Positions 17,575 to 26,793 are shown, numbered from the stretch's first letter. The stretch: DNA of 64,000 nucleotides from Parabacteroides sp. PF5-9 (GCF_029893105.1 NZ_JARXWG010000020.1:19867-83866); one strand, 5' to 3'. Notes: generated from the sequence alone by a model not told the origin. Numbers and translations are program-made.

Positions 17575-18996
17575 TTATTGAGGATAAAATGTTTTCAGAT
17601 CAAAGGAAGAGGCTATAATCCGGCGCATCTCCCAACGGTCGGCAACCAAGCCGGCAGCTTTGGCCTGTACCATACAGTTTCCAATAGCTGTAGCCTCAGA
17701 TGGCCCTGCCACAACGGGTATACCTATCGCATTTGCTGTCAATTGATTGAGCAGTGCATTATTCGATCCACCACCTATTATATGTAGTTTATCGACTGCA
17801 AACGGAGCTGTCTCTTTGAGCATTGATAAAACCTCTTTATAGCGGTTTGCCAAACTATAAAAGATACAACGAATAAAATCGGCATCACTCTGTGGAGTAT
17901 CTTGTCCGGTTTGTCGACAATATGCGGCAATCGCCTCAGTCATAAGCTGCGGATTGGCGAAAGAGTCGTCATCCGGATTAACAATCGATGCAAATGTGCT
18001 CTCTTTTTCAGCCTTTTGAACAATCTCTTCGTAAGAATAAGAACGGCCTTCCCTCTCCCACTCCTTTCGGCACTGTTCTAAAAGCCACATTCCGGTAATA
18101 TTCTTTAAAAATCGGGTAGTCCCTTCGATTCCTCCTTCATTGGTGAAGTTATTGTTGAAAGAAGCGTCATTGATAATCGGTTGTTCGACTTCTATCCCCA
18201 TCAAACTCCATGTACCACTGCTTAAATATGCAAAATGAGTATCGACTGCCGGTACAGCCACAACAGCCGATGCTGTATCATGCCCTGCAACAGCAATAAC
18301 AGGAATTTTTCCTATACCAGTCTCATTGGCTATCTCTTCTGTTAATTCGCCCACTATTGTTCCGGGCATAACCAGCGGAAGCATTATCGAGGGAGAGATT
18401 CCTGCTGTTTTAAGCAATAATTCTTCAAACTGTTTGGTTATCGGGTTCAATATTTGTGAGGTTGATGCATCGGTATACTCACAAACTTTTTCCCCTGTTA
18501 ATAAATAGGATAGTAGATCTGGTATAAAAAGAATATTTTCTGCCTGTTCTAACGGTGCAAACTGCTCTTGTTTCATTCGGTATAATTGAAACAGGCTATT
18601 AAAATTCATTATTTGAATCCCTGTCAGATGATATACTTCTTCACGAGGAAGCAGCTTAAAAAAAGCTTCAGGTGCTCCTTCGGTATAAGGATCTCTGTAT
18701 GCACGCGGCAGTCCTAAGAGCGTACCGTCTTGGGCTATACAACCAAAATCTACCCCCCAGGTATCGATCCCAATCGAATCGACCTGTATGTTCTTTTGCA
18801 TACATATCCGCAGACTTTCTCGTAGCGAATCATACAATTGATAGATATTCCAATAGTACTTGCCATGAAGTTCCATGATGCTGTTTTCAAATCGATGGAT
18901 CTCATGCATTTCAAATGTGGAGCCAGTTAGTGTGCCTATGATCGCTCTTCCGCTTGTCGCTCCGATATCAAAGGCCAAAAAGTTTTTTGTTTTCAT
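17575..18996 (-). CDS. rhaB: Rhamnulokinase
   Basis: A FGGY-family sugar kinase of about 473 residues that phosphorylates L-rhamnulose to its 1-phosphate. The N-terminal phosphate loop is FLAFDIGATSGRAIIGTL. DTWGVDFG gives the sugar and catalytic Asp region, AVAGHDTASAVVAVP and LSSGTWSLMG are family motifs, and HIIGGGSNNALLNQLTANA is the C-terminal adenosine motif. The frame opens at TTG 19008, but ATG at 18996 is placed directly before the phosphate loop and is preferred. It is the first gene of the seven-gene rhamnose operon. The -7 box at 19029-19036 lies 33 bp upstream. No rhaR-type regulator is adjacent. Confidence 0.96.
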   Translation of the reverse strand: MKTKNFLAFDIGATSGRAIIGTLTGSTFEMHEIHRFENSIMELHGKYYWNIYQLYDSLRESLRICMQKNIQVDSIGIDTWGVDFGCIAQDGTLLGLPRAYRDPYTEGAPEAFFKLLPREEVYHLTGIQIMNFNSLFQLYRMKQEQFAPLEQAENILFIPDLLSYLLTGEKVCEYTDASTSQILNPITKQFEELLLKTAGISPSIMLPLVMPGTIVGELTEEIANETGIGKIPVIAVAGHDTASAVVAVPAVDTHFAYLSSGTWSLMGIEVEQPIINDASFNNNFTNEGGIEGTTRFLKNITGMWLLEQCRKEWEREGRSYSYEEIVQKAEKESTFASIVNPDDDSFANPQLMTEAIAAYCRQTGQDTPQSDADFIRCIFYSLANRYKEVLSMLKETAPFAVDKLHIIGGGSNNALLNQLTANAIGIPVVAGPSEATAIGNCMVQAKAAGLVADRWEMRRIIASSFDLKTFYPQ

Positions 18997-19028
18997 GGTA
19001 TTATTCAAATGAACACTTTTCAGGAGAG

Positions 19029-19036
19029 CAAAAATA
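19029..19036 (-). promoter_or_regulatory. -7 promoter box of the rhamnose operon
   Basis: CAAAAATA on the plus strand reads TATTTTTG toward rhaB, 33 bp before its ATG. Confidence 0.6.
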
Positions 19037-19164
19037 GAGAGTTAACAGATGCCGGAATTTATGAAAATGATAATAATCCTATAAATTATGACAGAAGTAG
19101 TTTTAAAAGGTATGTTGACTGTTTTTTGCAGTATCCCAACTGTTTTTTTGCAAGATACTGTCTG

Positions 19165-19296
19165 TTTTTCTGTAACACGTAGGTCTGTTTTCTGTTAGAG
19201 GTACGTCTAAAACAATTTAGAGGTACGTCTAAATTCGTTTAGAGGTACGTGTAAAATAATTTAGAGGTACCTCTAACAGAAAAGTGATCGCTATGT
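19165..19296. repeat. 22-bp-period palindrome array (copy B)
   Basis: Four 16-bp units start at 19195, 19217, 19239 and 19261, exactly 22 bp apart: TTAGAGGTACGTCTAA twice, TTAGAGGTACGTGTAA, and the perfect palindrome TTAGAGGTACCTCTAA. The spacers are 6 bp and AT-rich. The half-sites TTAGA and TCTAA alternate every 11 bp. The left flank (19165-19201, with ACACGTAGGT) closely matches the inverted right flank of copy D, and the right flank (CAGAAAAGTGATCG) matches the inverted left flank of copy C. Confidence 0.95.
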
Positions 19297-19326
19297 TGTA
19301 ACTTTTTGTTTCAAATAAGCTTTTAT

Positions 19327-19334
19327 TATATTTG
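19327..19334 (+). promoter_or_regulatory. -7 promoter box of the FKBP lipoprotein gene
   Basis: TATATTTG matches TAnnTTTG 20 bp before the ATG at 19355. Confidence 0.6.
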
Positions 19335-19354
19335 CACTCTTTTAATAACACATT

Positions 19355-19882
19355 ATGAAATTTAGACAAATATTGATGACACGTTTATGGTTTTTTTGTG
19401 TGATGTTGGGTTCGTTTTTAGCTGTATGTACCGCTTGTGACGATGATGATGAACAATTCTCTCCGGAGGAACAGAATTATTTCGAAGAGAATGCAGACTA
19501 TCTCTATCGAAGAAAAACCGAAAAAAATGAGAACGGAGATTTGGTTTATACACCGATTCCTGTCGGGAAAGATACAATCTTGTATCGGGTTATGGAGAAA
19601 GAGGGAGATGGGGAAAAACCGCAGATGAGCAGTCGGCTTACCATGCTCATACAAGGTGAATTGATCAGTGGTGAAACTTTTCAACCGCAGATTGAAATAC
19701 CCTGTACACCAGCACAATTAATACCCGGAATGGCCTATACTCTTTTGGAATGTGCAGAAGGAGAAACGGTTGAAAGTATTATCCCGGCATCGTTGGGATA
19801 TGGATATGTACCGGTCGGAACAATTCCAGCTGGTTCGACATTAATTTTTGTCTTTAAAATAAAAGCGATCGATACGCCTTAA
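19355..19882 (+). CDS. FKBP-type peptidyl-prolyl isomerase-like lipoprotein
   Basis: A 175-residue lipoprotein with a lipobox ending AVCTAC at about residue 28, followed by an acidic run. The C-terminal half is FKBP-like: LTMLIQGELISGETF, a central LIPGMAYTLLECAEGE segment, PASLGYGY and IPAGSTLIFVFKIKAI. It would assist folding of exported proteins by isomerising prolyl bonds, although active-site residues are only partly conserved by eye. ATG at 19355 is preferred over the ATG at 19376 because of promoter spacing. It stands alone, ending in its own terminator. Confidence 0.85.
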   Translation: MKFRQILMTRLWFFCVMLGSFLAVCTACDDDDEQFSPEEQNYFEENADYLYRRKTEKNENGDLVYTPIPVGKDTILYRVMEKEGDGEKPQMSSRLTMLIQGELISGETFQPQIEIPCTPAQLIPGMAYTLLECAEGETVESIIPASLGYGYVPVGTIPAGSTLIFVFKIKAIDTP

Positions 19883-19900
19883 GGGTATATCGATCGCTTT
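19862..19900 (+). terminator. Terminator hairpin after the FKBP gene
   Basis: AAAGCGATCGAT (19862-19873) pairs with ATCGATCGCTTT (19889-19900). The stem includes the last codons and stop of the gene. The U-run is weak. Confidence 0.5.
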
Positions 19901-19934
19901 ATGACAGGGGGATAGATCTATTAGGATCACTTTT

Positions 19935-21311
19935 TTAGTTTTCTCGGATAATTAAAACCCAGTCGTTACCCCGACCGGAGGATGGTGGAGTTATTTGACA
20001 GGCACTTGTACGCATAACCTCTTCCCCCTCTTTTAATTCTCCTGTACGGGGATTCATCCAGGATAAAGCGAATTTGTTTTTACGGCTGATCGGTTCCAGG
20101 TTGATTGTTGCATTTTCTCCATGGGGAAAATAGACAAATGCAAATCCATTACCACGTAAAGCAACTATTTTATGATCAGGTGAACTGTTTTCGGAAACGA
20201 TTAGCGATAAATCAGGTATGCGGCTTGTCCAATCAAAACGTTCCATCAGCTGGCGGGCATAGATTAAATCGAAGGCGCCGGGTAAGTCCATGGATGTTTT
20301 CCAGTTTCCTCTTGCTTGGCCGGTCGGTTCAAATTCAGGAGTCAGCATTTGCCAGATATCATGACAACCATACGTATGGCCTAACGCTCCCGTAAAAAGA
20401 TTCCAGTACATGGCTTGGCGAACATCCACATCATCAAACCACCCTAAGGAGTCGGGCTGCCAGCATATCGGATGGTTTTCATAACGGGGCTCTCCGTCCA
20501 AACACGGTTTGACCGGAATAAGATTATAGTCTCTTTGTACAATTTTTTCATAGGCTGCATAGTTGCGTTGGCAATGGCCTGTTTGCGACATATTGAAATC
20601 GAGCCAGTCACAGTTATGAAACCATTCGCTGGATGAGCGTTCGCCTTGCGGATGGAAAGTGATCAGATGGTTTTTATCGGCTTTTCGCAGAGCTTTCCCT
20701 AATGCATCCCAGATCGGATAATTGCCATCGCCCCCAAAACGGTCGCCTCCATTGATCCAGATAATATTTTTGAAATTCTTATAGCGTTTGCCCAACCATG
20801 TTCCATACCATTCGGCATTTATAGGGGTGAAAATTTCCGGACCAACGCCCCATTGTTTATCTACTTTATCTCCCCAGGTGGGAAGTAATCCGATATACAG
20901 TCCTTTTGTTTCTGCCATTTTGATCACTTTGTCGACCCATTTAAAATAGGCTTCATTCGGTTGCTCTATCCGATTGTCTGTTAATGGCGTATCCCCATTT
21001 TTATTGGGTGTGTTTAACCCATCGAGTTCGGCCAGAATAACAGCCTGGATCACCGTAAAACCTTTTGCTCGTCTGTTTTCGAGGTATTCTTCTACTTCCT
21101 GTTCATTTAAGCGATGGAATAATTCCCAGGCGGTATCTGCCAGATAGAAGAAAGGTGTGCCGTCTTTGTGTTGCAGATAACGCCCGTTGGCAGATACTTC
21201 GAGTTTGCCATGCGAAAAGTTTACAGACGATCCATTCCATAATGTCTTTTGTGAAAAACATGACCACACAGAGGTTAAAGCCAACAAAACAATGATTAGC
21301 TGATTTTTCAT
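19935..21311 (-). CDS. Exported GH140-type apiosidase-like glycosidase (DUF4038)
   Basis: A 458-residue exported protein. The signal peptide is at about 1-21 and the TIM-barrel domain at about 35-370 carries the DUF4038 opening GTPFFYLADTAWELFHRL. Candidate catalytic residues are Asp190 in INGGDRFGG and Glu274 in DGEPRYE, positions close to those established for the Bacteroides GH140 apiosidase of rhamnogalacturonan-II degradation. The C-terminal beta domain at about 380-458 is the usual companion. It would remove apiose or a related branch sugar. It is not in the rha operon but lies beside it, and is 7 bp after the antiporter gene, possibly cotranscribed. Confidence 0.85.
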   Translation of the reverse strand: MKNQLIIVLLALTSVWSCFSQKTLWNGSSVNFSHGKLEVSANGRYLQHKDGTPFFYLADTAWELFHRLNEQEVEEYLENRRAKGFTVIQAVILAELDGLNTPNKNGDTPLTDNRIEQPNEAYFKWVDKVIKMAETKGLYIGLLPTWGDKVDKQWGVGPEIFTPINAEWYGTWLGKRYKNFKNIIWINGGDRFGGDGNYPIWDALGKALRKADKNHLITFHPQGERSSSEWFHNCDWLDFNMSQTGHCQRNYAAYEKIVQRDYNLIPVKPCLDGEPRYENHPICWQPDSLGWFDDVDVRQAMYWNLFTGALGHTYGCHDIWQMLTPEFEPTGQARGNWKTSMDLPGAFDLIYARQLMERFDWTSRIPDLSLIVSENSSPDHKIVALRGNGFAFVYFPHGENATINLEPISRKNKFALSWMNPRTGELKEGEEVMRTSACQITPPSSGRGNDWVLIIREN

Positions 21312-21318
21312 AATGTAC

Positions 21319-23607
21319 TTATTTACTTAAAATTAGGGTTGAAGGCATATTTTGTAATGCCTCTTGATGATTTTCAGATATACGGTTCCAGGTATGATAA
21401 CCGATAAGCATAAAATTATAACCATTGAATATCTCAGCGGTCAACTCTTTTTCCCGTAAAATAGCCGTATTTCGTACACGGGTTATAAAGTCTTGTGATT
21501 TTTCTTCTACAACAGATCGTCCGGGAGTCGTATGATTGGTCAGGTTTAAGACTGCCGCTAAACCCTGAGTCGATCTCAGTAACGTCTGTGCATAATGGAA
21601 TAGGTAGAGATCTTCCTCTGAGTCAATGATAATCAAAATGCTATTTGCTTTTACAAAATCACGGTTAATGAACACGCCAACCGGGACGTTTGTCTGTTCG
21701 ATAAACATTTTGGTTTTATCTTTCAACAAATCACCCGGGTAAAATAACGATTCCGGGGCTTTGAATTTCTTAAGGTACTTATTGTATAGCGACTTATGGT
21801 ACTTTGTGGCGGCAACGTCACCGGGTAGATTACTGTGGGAGATCCCGGCACCGACCAGTAAAAAATCGAAACCTTCTTCGTTGACGATTTGGCAGATATC
21901 TTGTCCCGGATTATTGGATATTTCATAACGTGTTTGAATGTCGATCCCTAATTTTTGAGCGCCGTACAGGATCGGACCGAAACTCATCTCTTCAAAATTT
22001 TCAATGTGTAATGGATTCACATCCGGCCCTACAGTCAGATGGAGTGCCGTTAATTCCATTTTATTTTTCCCTTTAGAAAACATCTGGTGGGCAACATCTA
22101 ACATAATCTGACCGTTTCCGGCGCGTCCAAAAGAAAGTAAAACCCTGAAGATATTTTCGACCGGTTGATGTGTTGTGTGTTCCAACAACTTATCTCTTGT
22201 CCGGAAGCAGAACTTAATGAATGAGATCAGAGGTGCTGTCATGAAGGTGGTAATTAATGTCATGATGACTAACATGACAAAAATCGGAGGAGGAAGTATC
22301 TTCATTTCGTAACCGATGGTCAGTACCACTAACTCCATTAATCCTCTCGTATTCATTAGTGCGCCAATATAAAGGCTGTTTTTCCAACTCTCGCCGACAA
22401 AACGGGCAGAGAACAATGCGCCTCCGAATTTTCCGGCAATAGCGACAAGGATCAGGATTCCACACATCGACCATAGTTCCGGGGTATTCAGTAGACCGAT
22501 CTCAGTCCGGAGGCCGGTAGAGACAAAGAATAGAGGTAGGAACAAGGAGAGTGAAACGTCTTCCACTTTTTCGCTCATGATCTTACGGAATTTAATATCT
22601 CCGGGCATGACTACTCCGGCAATGAAAGCGCCAAACAGAGCATGTAGTCCGAGTACTTCAGTGGTATAAGCAGACATGATAAGAATCAGAAACATAGAGG
22701 CGACTAATCCTTTGTCGATCACTTCTTTATTGTGATAAATATTCCCAACCATTTGTAAAAAAGGACGGACAGCAAGAAACATGAAAGCGATATATACAAC
22801 AGAAAACAGGATATTAAAGATGGCGCTTAACATCGATCCGGCTTGTGCTATGGCTATGACAACAGCCAGTAAACACCAGGCGGTGATATCTCCATTGGCA
22901 GCGCTGGCTAATGAAATTGTTCCGAGATGTGTTTTGGTTAACCCCTTTTCTTGAATGATACGCGCTAATACCGGAAAGGCGGTTATACTCATCGATATAC
23001 CGATAAATAATGCAAAAGAGAGAAAAGGCGTACTTTCATCAGCATATGTATCGTAAAGAAAATAGGCAGCCAACATACCGAAAAAGAAAGGAACAATAGT
23101 GCTGGTATGGCTGATTAGGATTGTCTCTTTCAGTTTACTTCGAACTTCCGTAATGTCCAATTCCATGCCTATAGCAAACATAAAAAGAATCAATCCGAAT
23201 TGACTGATTAAAGTAATATTCCCTAATGATTCGACGGGGAAAAGAAAGGCAGATATTTCAGGAAAAGTACTTCCCAGAATAGAAGGTCCCAGGATAATAC
23301 CGGCAAGAATCTCTCCTAAAACCGTCGGTTGTCCTATTTTCATGAATAACCATCCAAAAATACGACAGAAAATAAGAATGACGATTATTTGTAACAGGAG
23401 GATACCTATTGGAGATTCAATGTGTTCGAGCAACAGTTTCTGAAACAGATCAAATCCTTCCGACAGATTGGTCGGGGCATCGTAGGTCGCAGAAATTGCT
23501 TCGTCCACTTGTTGGCGTTCTCCTTGTTTAGCAATAAAGAACATCAATGAACCGAAAACAATAATCACCATCAGATAGAAAGTCAAACTTTTTGCCCCTT
23601 TACTCAT
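21319..23607 (-). CDS. Cation/proton antiporter (CPA2 family) with C-terminal stress-protein-like domain
   Basis: A 762-residue inner-membrane antiporter. One N-terminal membrane segment precedes the exchanger core at about 60-465, which has around twelve segments, including GQPTVLGEILAGIILGPSILG and FALFIGISMSITAFPVLARI, typical of Na+(K+)/H+ exchangers. The cytoplasmic C-terminus (about 480-762) has two universal-stress-like halves with predicted nucleotide-binding folds. It probably handles sodium or potassium exchange and pH balance. The -7 box at 23626-23633 lies 19 bp upstream, divergent from glgB. The downstream apiosidase gene follows 7 bp later. Confidence 0.93.
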   Translation of the reverse strand: MSKGAKSLTFYLMVIIVFGSLMFFIAKQGERQQVDEAISATYDAPTNLSEGFDLFQKLLLEHIESPIGILLLQIIVILIFCRIFGWLFMKIGQPTVLGEILAGIILGPSILGSTFPEISAFLFPVESLGNITLISQFGLILFMFAIGMELDITEVRSKLKETILISHTSTIVPFFFGMLAAYFLYDTYADESTPFLSFALFIGISMSITAFPVLARIIQEKGLTKTHLGTISLASAANGDITAWCLLAVVIAIAQAGSMLSAIFNILFSVVYIAFMFLAVRPFLQMVGNIYHNKEVIDKGLVASMFLILIMSAYTTEVLGLHALFGAFIAGVVMPGDIKFRKIMSEKVEDVSLSLFLPLFFVSTGLRTEIGLLNTPELWSMCGILILVAIAGKFGGALFSARFVGESWKNSLYIGALMNTRGLMELVVLTIGYEMKILPPPIFVMLVIMTLITTFMTAPLISFIKFCFRTRDKLLEHTTHQPVENIFRVLLSFGRAGNGQIMLDVAHQMFSKGKNKMELTALHLTVGPDVNPLHIENFEEMSFGPILYGAQKLGIDIQTRYEISNNPGQDICQIVNEEGFDFLLVGAGISHSNLPGDVAATKYHKSLYNKYLKKFKAPESLFYPGDLLKDKTKMFIEQTNVPVGVFINRDFVKANSILIIIDSEEDLYLFHYAQTLLRSTQGLAAVLNLTNHTTPGRSVVEEKSQDFITRVRNTAILREKELTAEIFNGYNFMLIGYHTWNRISENHQEALQNMPSTLILSK

Positions 23608-23625
23608 CTACTACGCGGTTTGATG

Positions 23626-23633
23626 CAAAAATA
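23626..23633 (-). promoter_or_regulatory. -7 promoter box of the antiporter gene
   Basis: CAAAAATA on the plus strand reads TATTTTTG toward the antiporter, 19 bp before its start. Confidence 0.55.
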
Positions 23634-23683
23634 ATAAATATCCTTTTATTCTCATTATTCTCAAAGGGTATATTTTTTTCTTT

Positions 23684-23691
23684 TATCTTTG
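23684..23691 (+). promoter_or_regulatory. -7 promoter box of glgB-manA
   Basis: TATCTTTG matches TAnnTTTG 25 bp before the glgB ATG. Confidence 0.65.
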
Positions 23692-23716
23692 TCAGATAAC
23701 CAATTATATAAAAATA

Positions 23717-25723
23717 ATGGATTCGCTTAACCTGATTAAAAATGATCCTTGGCTATCTCCCTATGAAAAAGCCATTGATGGACGATATGAGTATGCCCTG
23801 AATAAAGAACAAAACCTGACAAACAATGGGAAACAATCACTCTCGGATTTTGCTTCCGGTTATCTTTATTTTGGATTGCATAAACAACCCGGTGGATGGG
23901 TTTTCCGCGAATGGGCTCCTCATGCAACAGCGATTTATCTTATTGGCTCTTTCAACGGTTGGGAAAAAGATGAAACATACCGGATGAAGTTACACGAGAA
24001 TGGGGTATGGGAGATACAATTGGATGAACATCAACTTCACCACGAAGATTTATTCAAACTCCTTGTGGAATGGGAAGGTGGAAGTGGAGAGCGTATACCG
24101 GCCTGGATACGCCGGGTAGTCCAAGATCCACAGACTCATATTTTTAATGCACAGGTTTGGAATCCCAAACAACCTTTTGTCTTTAAACAGAATGATTTTA
24201 TACCCGATACTTCTCCTTTACTGATTTATGAATGTCATATCGGAATGAGTACAAATGAAGAACGGGTAGGTACATATACCGAATTCCGGAAGAATATACT
24301 GCCCCGCATTAAAAAAGACGGTTATAACGCGATCCAGATTATGGCTATTCAGGAACATCCCTATTATGGCTCTTTTGGATATCATGTCAGTAGCTTTTTT
24401 GCAGCATCCTCTCGTTTTGGTACTCCAGAAGAACTGAAACAACTGATTGATGAAGCGCATGGGATGGGTATCAGTGTGATTATGGATATTGTGCATAGCC
24501 ATGCCGTGAAAAACGAAATAGAGGGATTAGGGCGTTTTGACGGTTCCTATGATCAGTATTTTCATTCAGGTGATCGACGTGAACATCCAGCTTGGGACTC
24601 TTTGGTGTTTGATTATGGCAAGAATGAGGTGCTCCATTTTTTATTATCAAATTGCAAATTCTGGCTCGAAGAATATAAGTTCGACGGTTTCCGTTTTGAT
24701 GGAGTCACCTCTATGTTGTATTATAGCCATGGGTTAGGAGAAGCTTTTATGAATTATAGCGACTACTTTAACGGACGTCAGGATGGAGACGCTATTGCCT
24801 ACCTCACATTAGCCAATAAACTGATCCATGAAGTCAATAAAAATGCGATTACTATTGCTGAGGAGGTGAGTGGTATGCCCGGACTGGCTGCAAAAGTAGA
24901 AGATGGCGGTTATGGGTTTGATTATCGTATGGCGATGAATATTCCGGACTACTGGATAAAAACGATCAAAGAGAAAAAAGATGAAGAGTGGCATCCATCC
25001 TCTATCTGGTGGGAAACAACCAATCGCCGTTCCGATGAAAAGACGATCAGCTATACAGAAAGTCATGATCAGGCATTGGTTGGAGATAAGACGATTATTT
25101 TCCGTTTGATCGATGCCGATATGTACTGGCATATGCAGGTGGATGATCATACTTTTTTAGTGGATCGCGGTATGGCTTTACATAAAATGATCCGGTTAGT
25201 CACTGTTGCCACCATCAATGGAGGTTACCTTAACTTTATGGGGAATGAATTCGGTCATCCCGAATGGATCGATTTTCCTCGTGAGGGGAATGGTTGGTCG
25301 TATAAATATGCACGACGACAGTGGGAACTGGTCGATAATTTGAACTTGAAATACCATTATCTGGGTGATTTCGATCGCGAAATGCTAAACCTGATCAAAG
25401 CGGTGAAAGGTTTTCAAAATACACCCGTGCAAAAAATATGGGATAATGATGGTGACCAGATCTTAGCGTTTATGCGGCAAGAGTTGTTGTTTGTCTTTAA
25501 CTTCAGTCCGGATAAATCGTTTACCGATTATGGCTTCCTTGTTCCTATGGGCGAATACGAAGTCGTTCTGAATACGGATGCACCGTGTTTTGGTGGTTTT
25601 GGCTTGGCCGACGACAGTATCCATCATTTTACCCATTTTGATCCTTTATATAAACAAGAAAAGAAAGAATGGTTGAAACTCTACCTACCAGCCCGTAGCG
25701 CGTTGGTTTTGAGAAAAATATAA
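23717..25723 (+). CDS. glgB: 1,4-alpha-glucan branching enzyme
   Basis: A 668-residue GH13 enzyme that makes alpha-1,6 branches in glycogen. An N-terminal CBM48 domain (about 55-150, FREWAPHATAIYLIGSFNGWE) precedes the TIM barrel. Catalytic motifs are VIMDIVHSHA, FDGFRFDGVTSM with nucleophile Asp328, IAEEVSGMP with acid/base Glu382, and YTESHDQA with Asp451. The sequence follows the eukaryote-like GH13_8 branching-enzyme pattern common in Bacteroidetes rather than the E. coli form. It is 16 bp upstream of manA and shares its promoter and terminator. Confidence 0.97.
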   Translation: MDSLNLIKNDPWLSPYEKAIDGRYEYALNKEQNLTNNGKQSLSDFASGYLYFGLHKQPGGWVFREWAPHATAIYLIGSFNGWEKDETYRMKLHENGVWEIQLDEHQLHHEDLFKLLVEWEGGSGERIPAWIRRVVQDPQTHIFNAQVWNPKQPFVFKQNDFIPDTSPLLIYECHIGMSTNEERVGTYTEFRKNILPRIKKDGYNAIQIMAIQEHPYYGSFGYHVSSFFAASSRFGTPEELKQLIDEAHGMGISVIMDIVHSHAVKNEIEGLGRFDGSYDQYFHSGDRREHPAWDSLVFDYGKNEVLHFLLSNCKFWLEEYKFDGFRFDGVTSMLYYSHGLGEAFMNYSDYFNGRQDGDAIAYLTLANKLIHEVNKNAITIAEEVSGMPGLAAKVEDGGYGFDYRMAMNIPDYWIKTIKEKKDEEWHPSSIWWETTNRRSDEKTISYTESHDQALVGDKTIIFRLIDADMYWHMQVDDHTFLVDRGMALHKMIRLVTVATINGGYLNFMGNEFGHPEWIDFPREGNGWSYKYARRQWELVDNLNLKYHYLGDFDREMLNLIKAVKGFQNTPVQKIWDNDGDQILAFMRQELLFVFNFSPDKSFTDYGFLVPMGEYEVVLNTDAPCFGGFGLADDSIHHFTHFDPLYKQEKKEWLKLYLPARSALVLRKI

Positions 25724-25739
25724 TTTACAGATAAAAATC

Positions 25740-26714
25740 ATGTTATATCCATTGACATTTAAACCGATCCTCAAAAGTGTGCTTTGGGGAGGTTCAGCGA
25801 TTTGCCCGTTTAAAGGCATTACTCCCGTACAGGAAGGTATCGGGGAAAGTTGGGAACTCTCTCATGTGGAAGATCACTATTCGATTGTAGCGAATGGAGC
25901 ATTAGAAGGAAAATCTTTAGATGAATTGATTCGTATATACGGAAATAGTCTGGTTGGAGAGAAAGTGATCCGCCGGTTTGGAACAACATTCCCGTTATTG
26001 ATCAAATTCATCGATGCACGTGATGATCTATCCATTCAGGTTCATCCCGATGATACGTTGGCACGCAAACGACATAATTCGTTTGGAAAAACAGAAATGT
26101 GGTACGTGATTAAAGCTACTCCCAAAGCAACTTTATACTCCGGTTTTTCGCAACAGATCAATGCCGAAGAATATGTGGAGCGAGTCAAAGACAACACAAT
26201 CATGGATGTTTTAAAACGCTACGAAGTGGCTTCAGGTGATGTCTTTTTTCTGCCGGCCGGCCGTGTGCATGCCATAGGGGCAGGTTGCTTTATCGCAGAA
26301 ATTCAGCAGACAAGTAATGTGACTTATCGCATCTATGATTATAACCGGAAAGATATTCAGGGCAATGAGCGCGAATTGCATACGGAATTGGCAAAAGACG
26401 CGATCGATTATACGTTGTATGATGATTATAGAACACATTATTCGTCAGAAAAAGATGCTGTAGTAGAATTAGTTCACTGTAAATATTTCACAACAAACCT
26501 GTTGGAGTTGGATAAACCGATAGAACGTGATTTAGTCGCATTGGATTCTTTTGTCGTCTATATTTGTATGGAAGGAGGGGCTAAGATCACTGATGATAAA
26601 GGAAATGTTATCGAAGTCCATCAAGGGCAGACTGTACTGATCCCTGCGGAAACCAAACAAGTAAATATCCTCCCGCTTTCTACGGTCAAATTGATGGAAA
26701 CATATATCGATTGA
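25740..26714 (+). CDS. manA: Mannose-6-phosphate isomerase, class I
   Basis: A 324-residue zinc-dependent cupin isomerase interconverting fructose 6-phosphate and mannose 6-phosphate. Metal-site motifs are LSIQVHPDD near residue 97, GKTEMWYV near 118 and AGRVHAIGAGCF near 175; the second cupin half ends with GQTVLIPA. The short form (about 320 residues) matches Firmicutes/Bacteroidetes ManA. It follows glgB by 16 bp, linking glycogen branching and mannose supply on one transcript. Confidence 0.96.
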   Translation: MLYPLTFKPILKSVLWGGSAICPFKGITPVQEGIGESWELSHVEDHYSIVANGALEGKSLDELIRIYGNSLVGEKVIRRFGTTFPLLIKFIDARDDLSIQVHPDDTLARKRHNSFGKTEMWYVIKATPKATLYSGFSQQINAEEYVERVKDNTIMDVLKRYEVASGDVFFLPAGRVHAIGAGCFIAEIQQTSNVTYRIYDYNRKDIQGNERELHTELAKDAIDYTLYDDYRTHYSSEKDAVVELVHCKYFTTNLLELDKPIERDLVALDSFVVYICMEGGAKITDDKGNVIEVHQGQTVLIPAETKQVNILPLSTVKLMETYID

Positions 26715-26738
26715 TCTGATAAAGAGACAAAACACAAA

Positions 26739-26779
26739 CAGGCGACCTGATACATTGATACGCAGGTCGCCTGTTTTTC
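26739..26779 (+). terminator. Rho-independent terminator after manA
   Basis: CAGGCGACCTG (26739-26749) and CAGGTCGCCTG (26763-26773) form an 11-bp stem followed by TTTTT. It lies between the convergent manA and GH2 genes. Confidence 0.85.
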
Positions 26780-26793
26780 TTTATAGGAAAATA

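Larger units (their letters stand above)
19009..19354. other. Divergent regulatory region rhaB / FKBP gene
   Basis: Contains the leftward rha promoter box, an inverted repeat CAGTATC (19129-19135) / GATACTG (19154-19160) set among TGTTTTTTG-like runs, the 22-bp-period array (19195-19276), and the rightward FKBP promoter box. The inverted repeat could serve as a regulator site for the rha operon, but nothing proves it. Confidence 0.5.

Noticed and set aside
19129..19160. CAGTATC/GATACTG inverted repeat as a rhamnose regulator site
   Set aside because: Not repeated elsewhere and set in T-rich sequence; function cannot be argued from the sequence alone.
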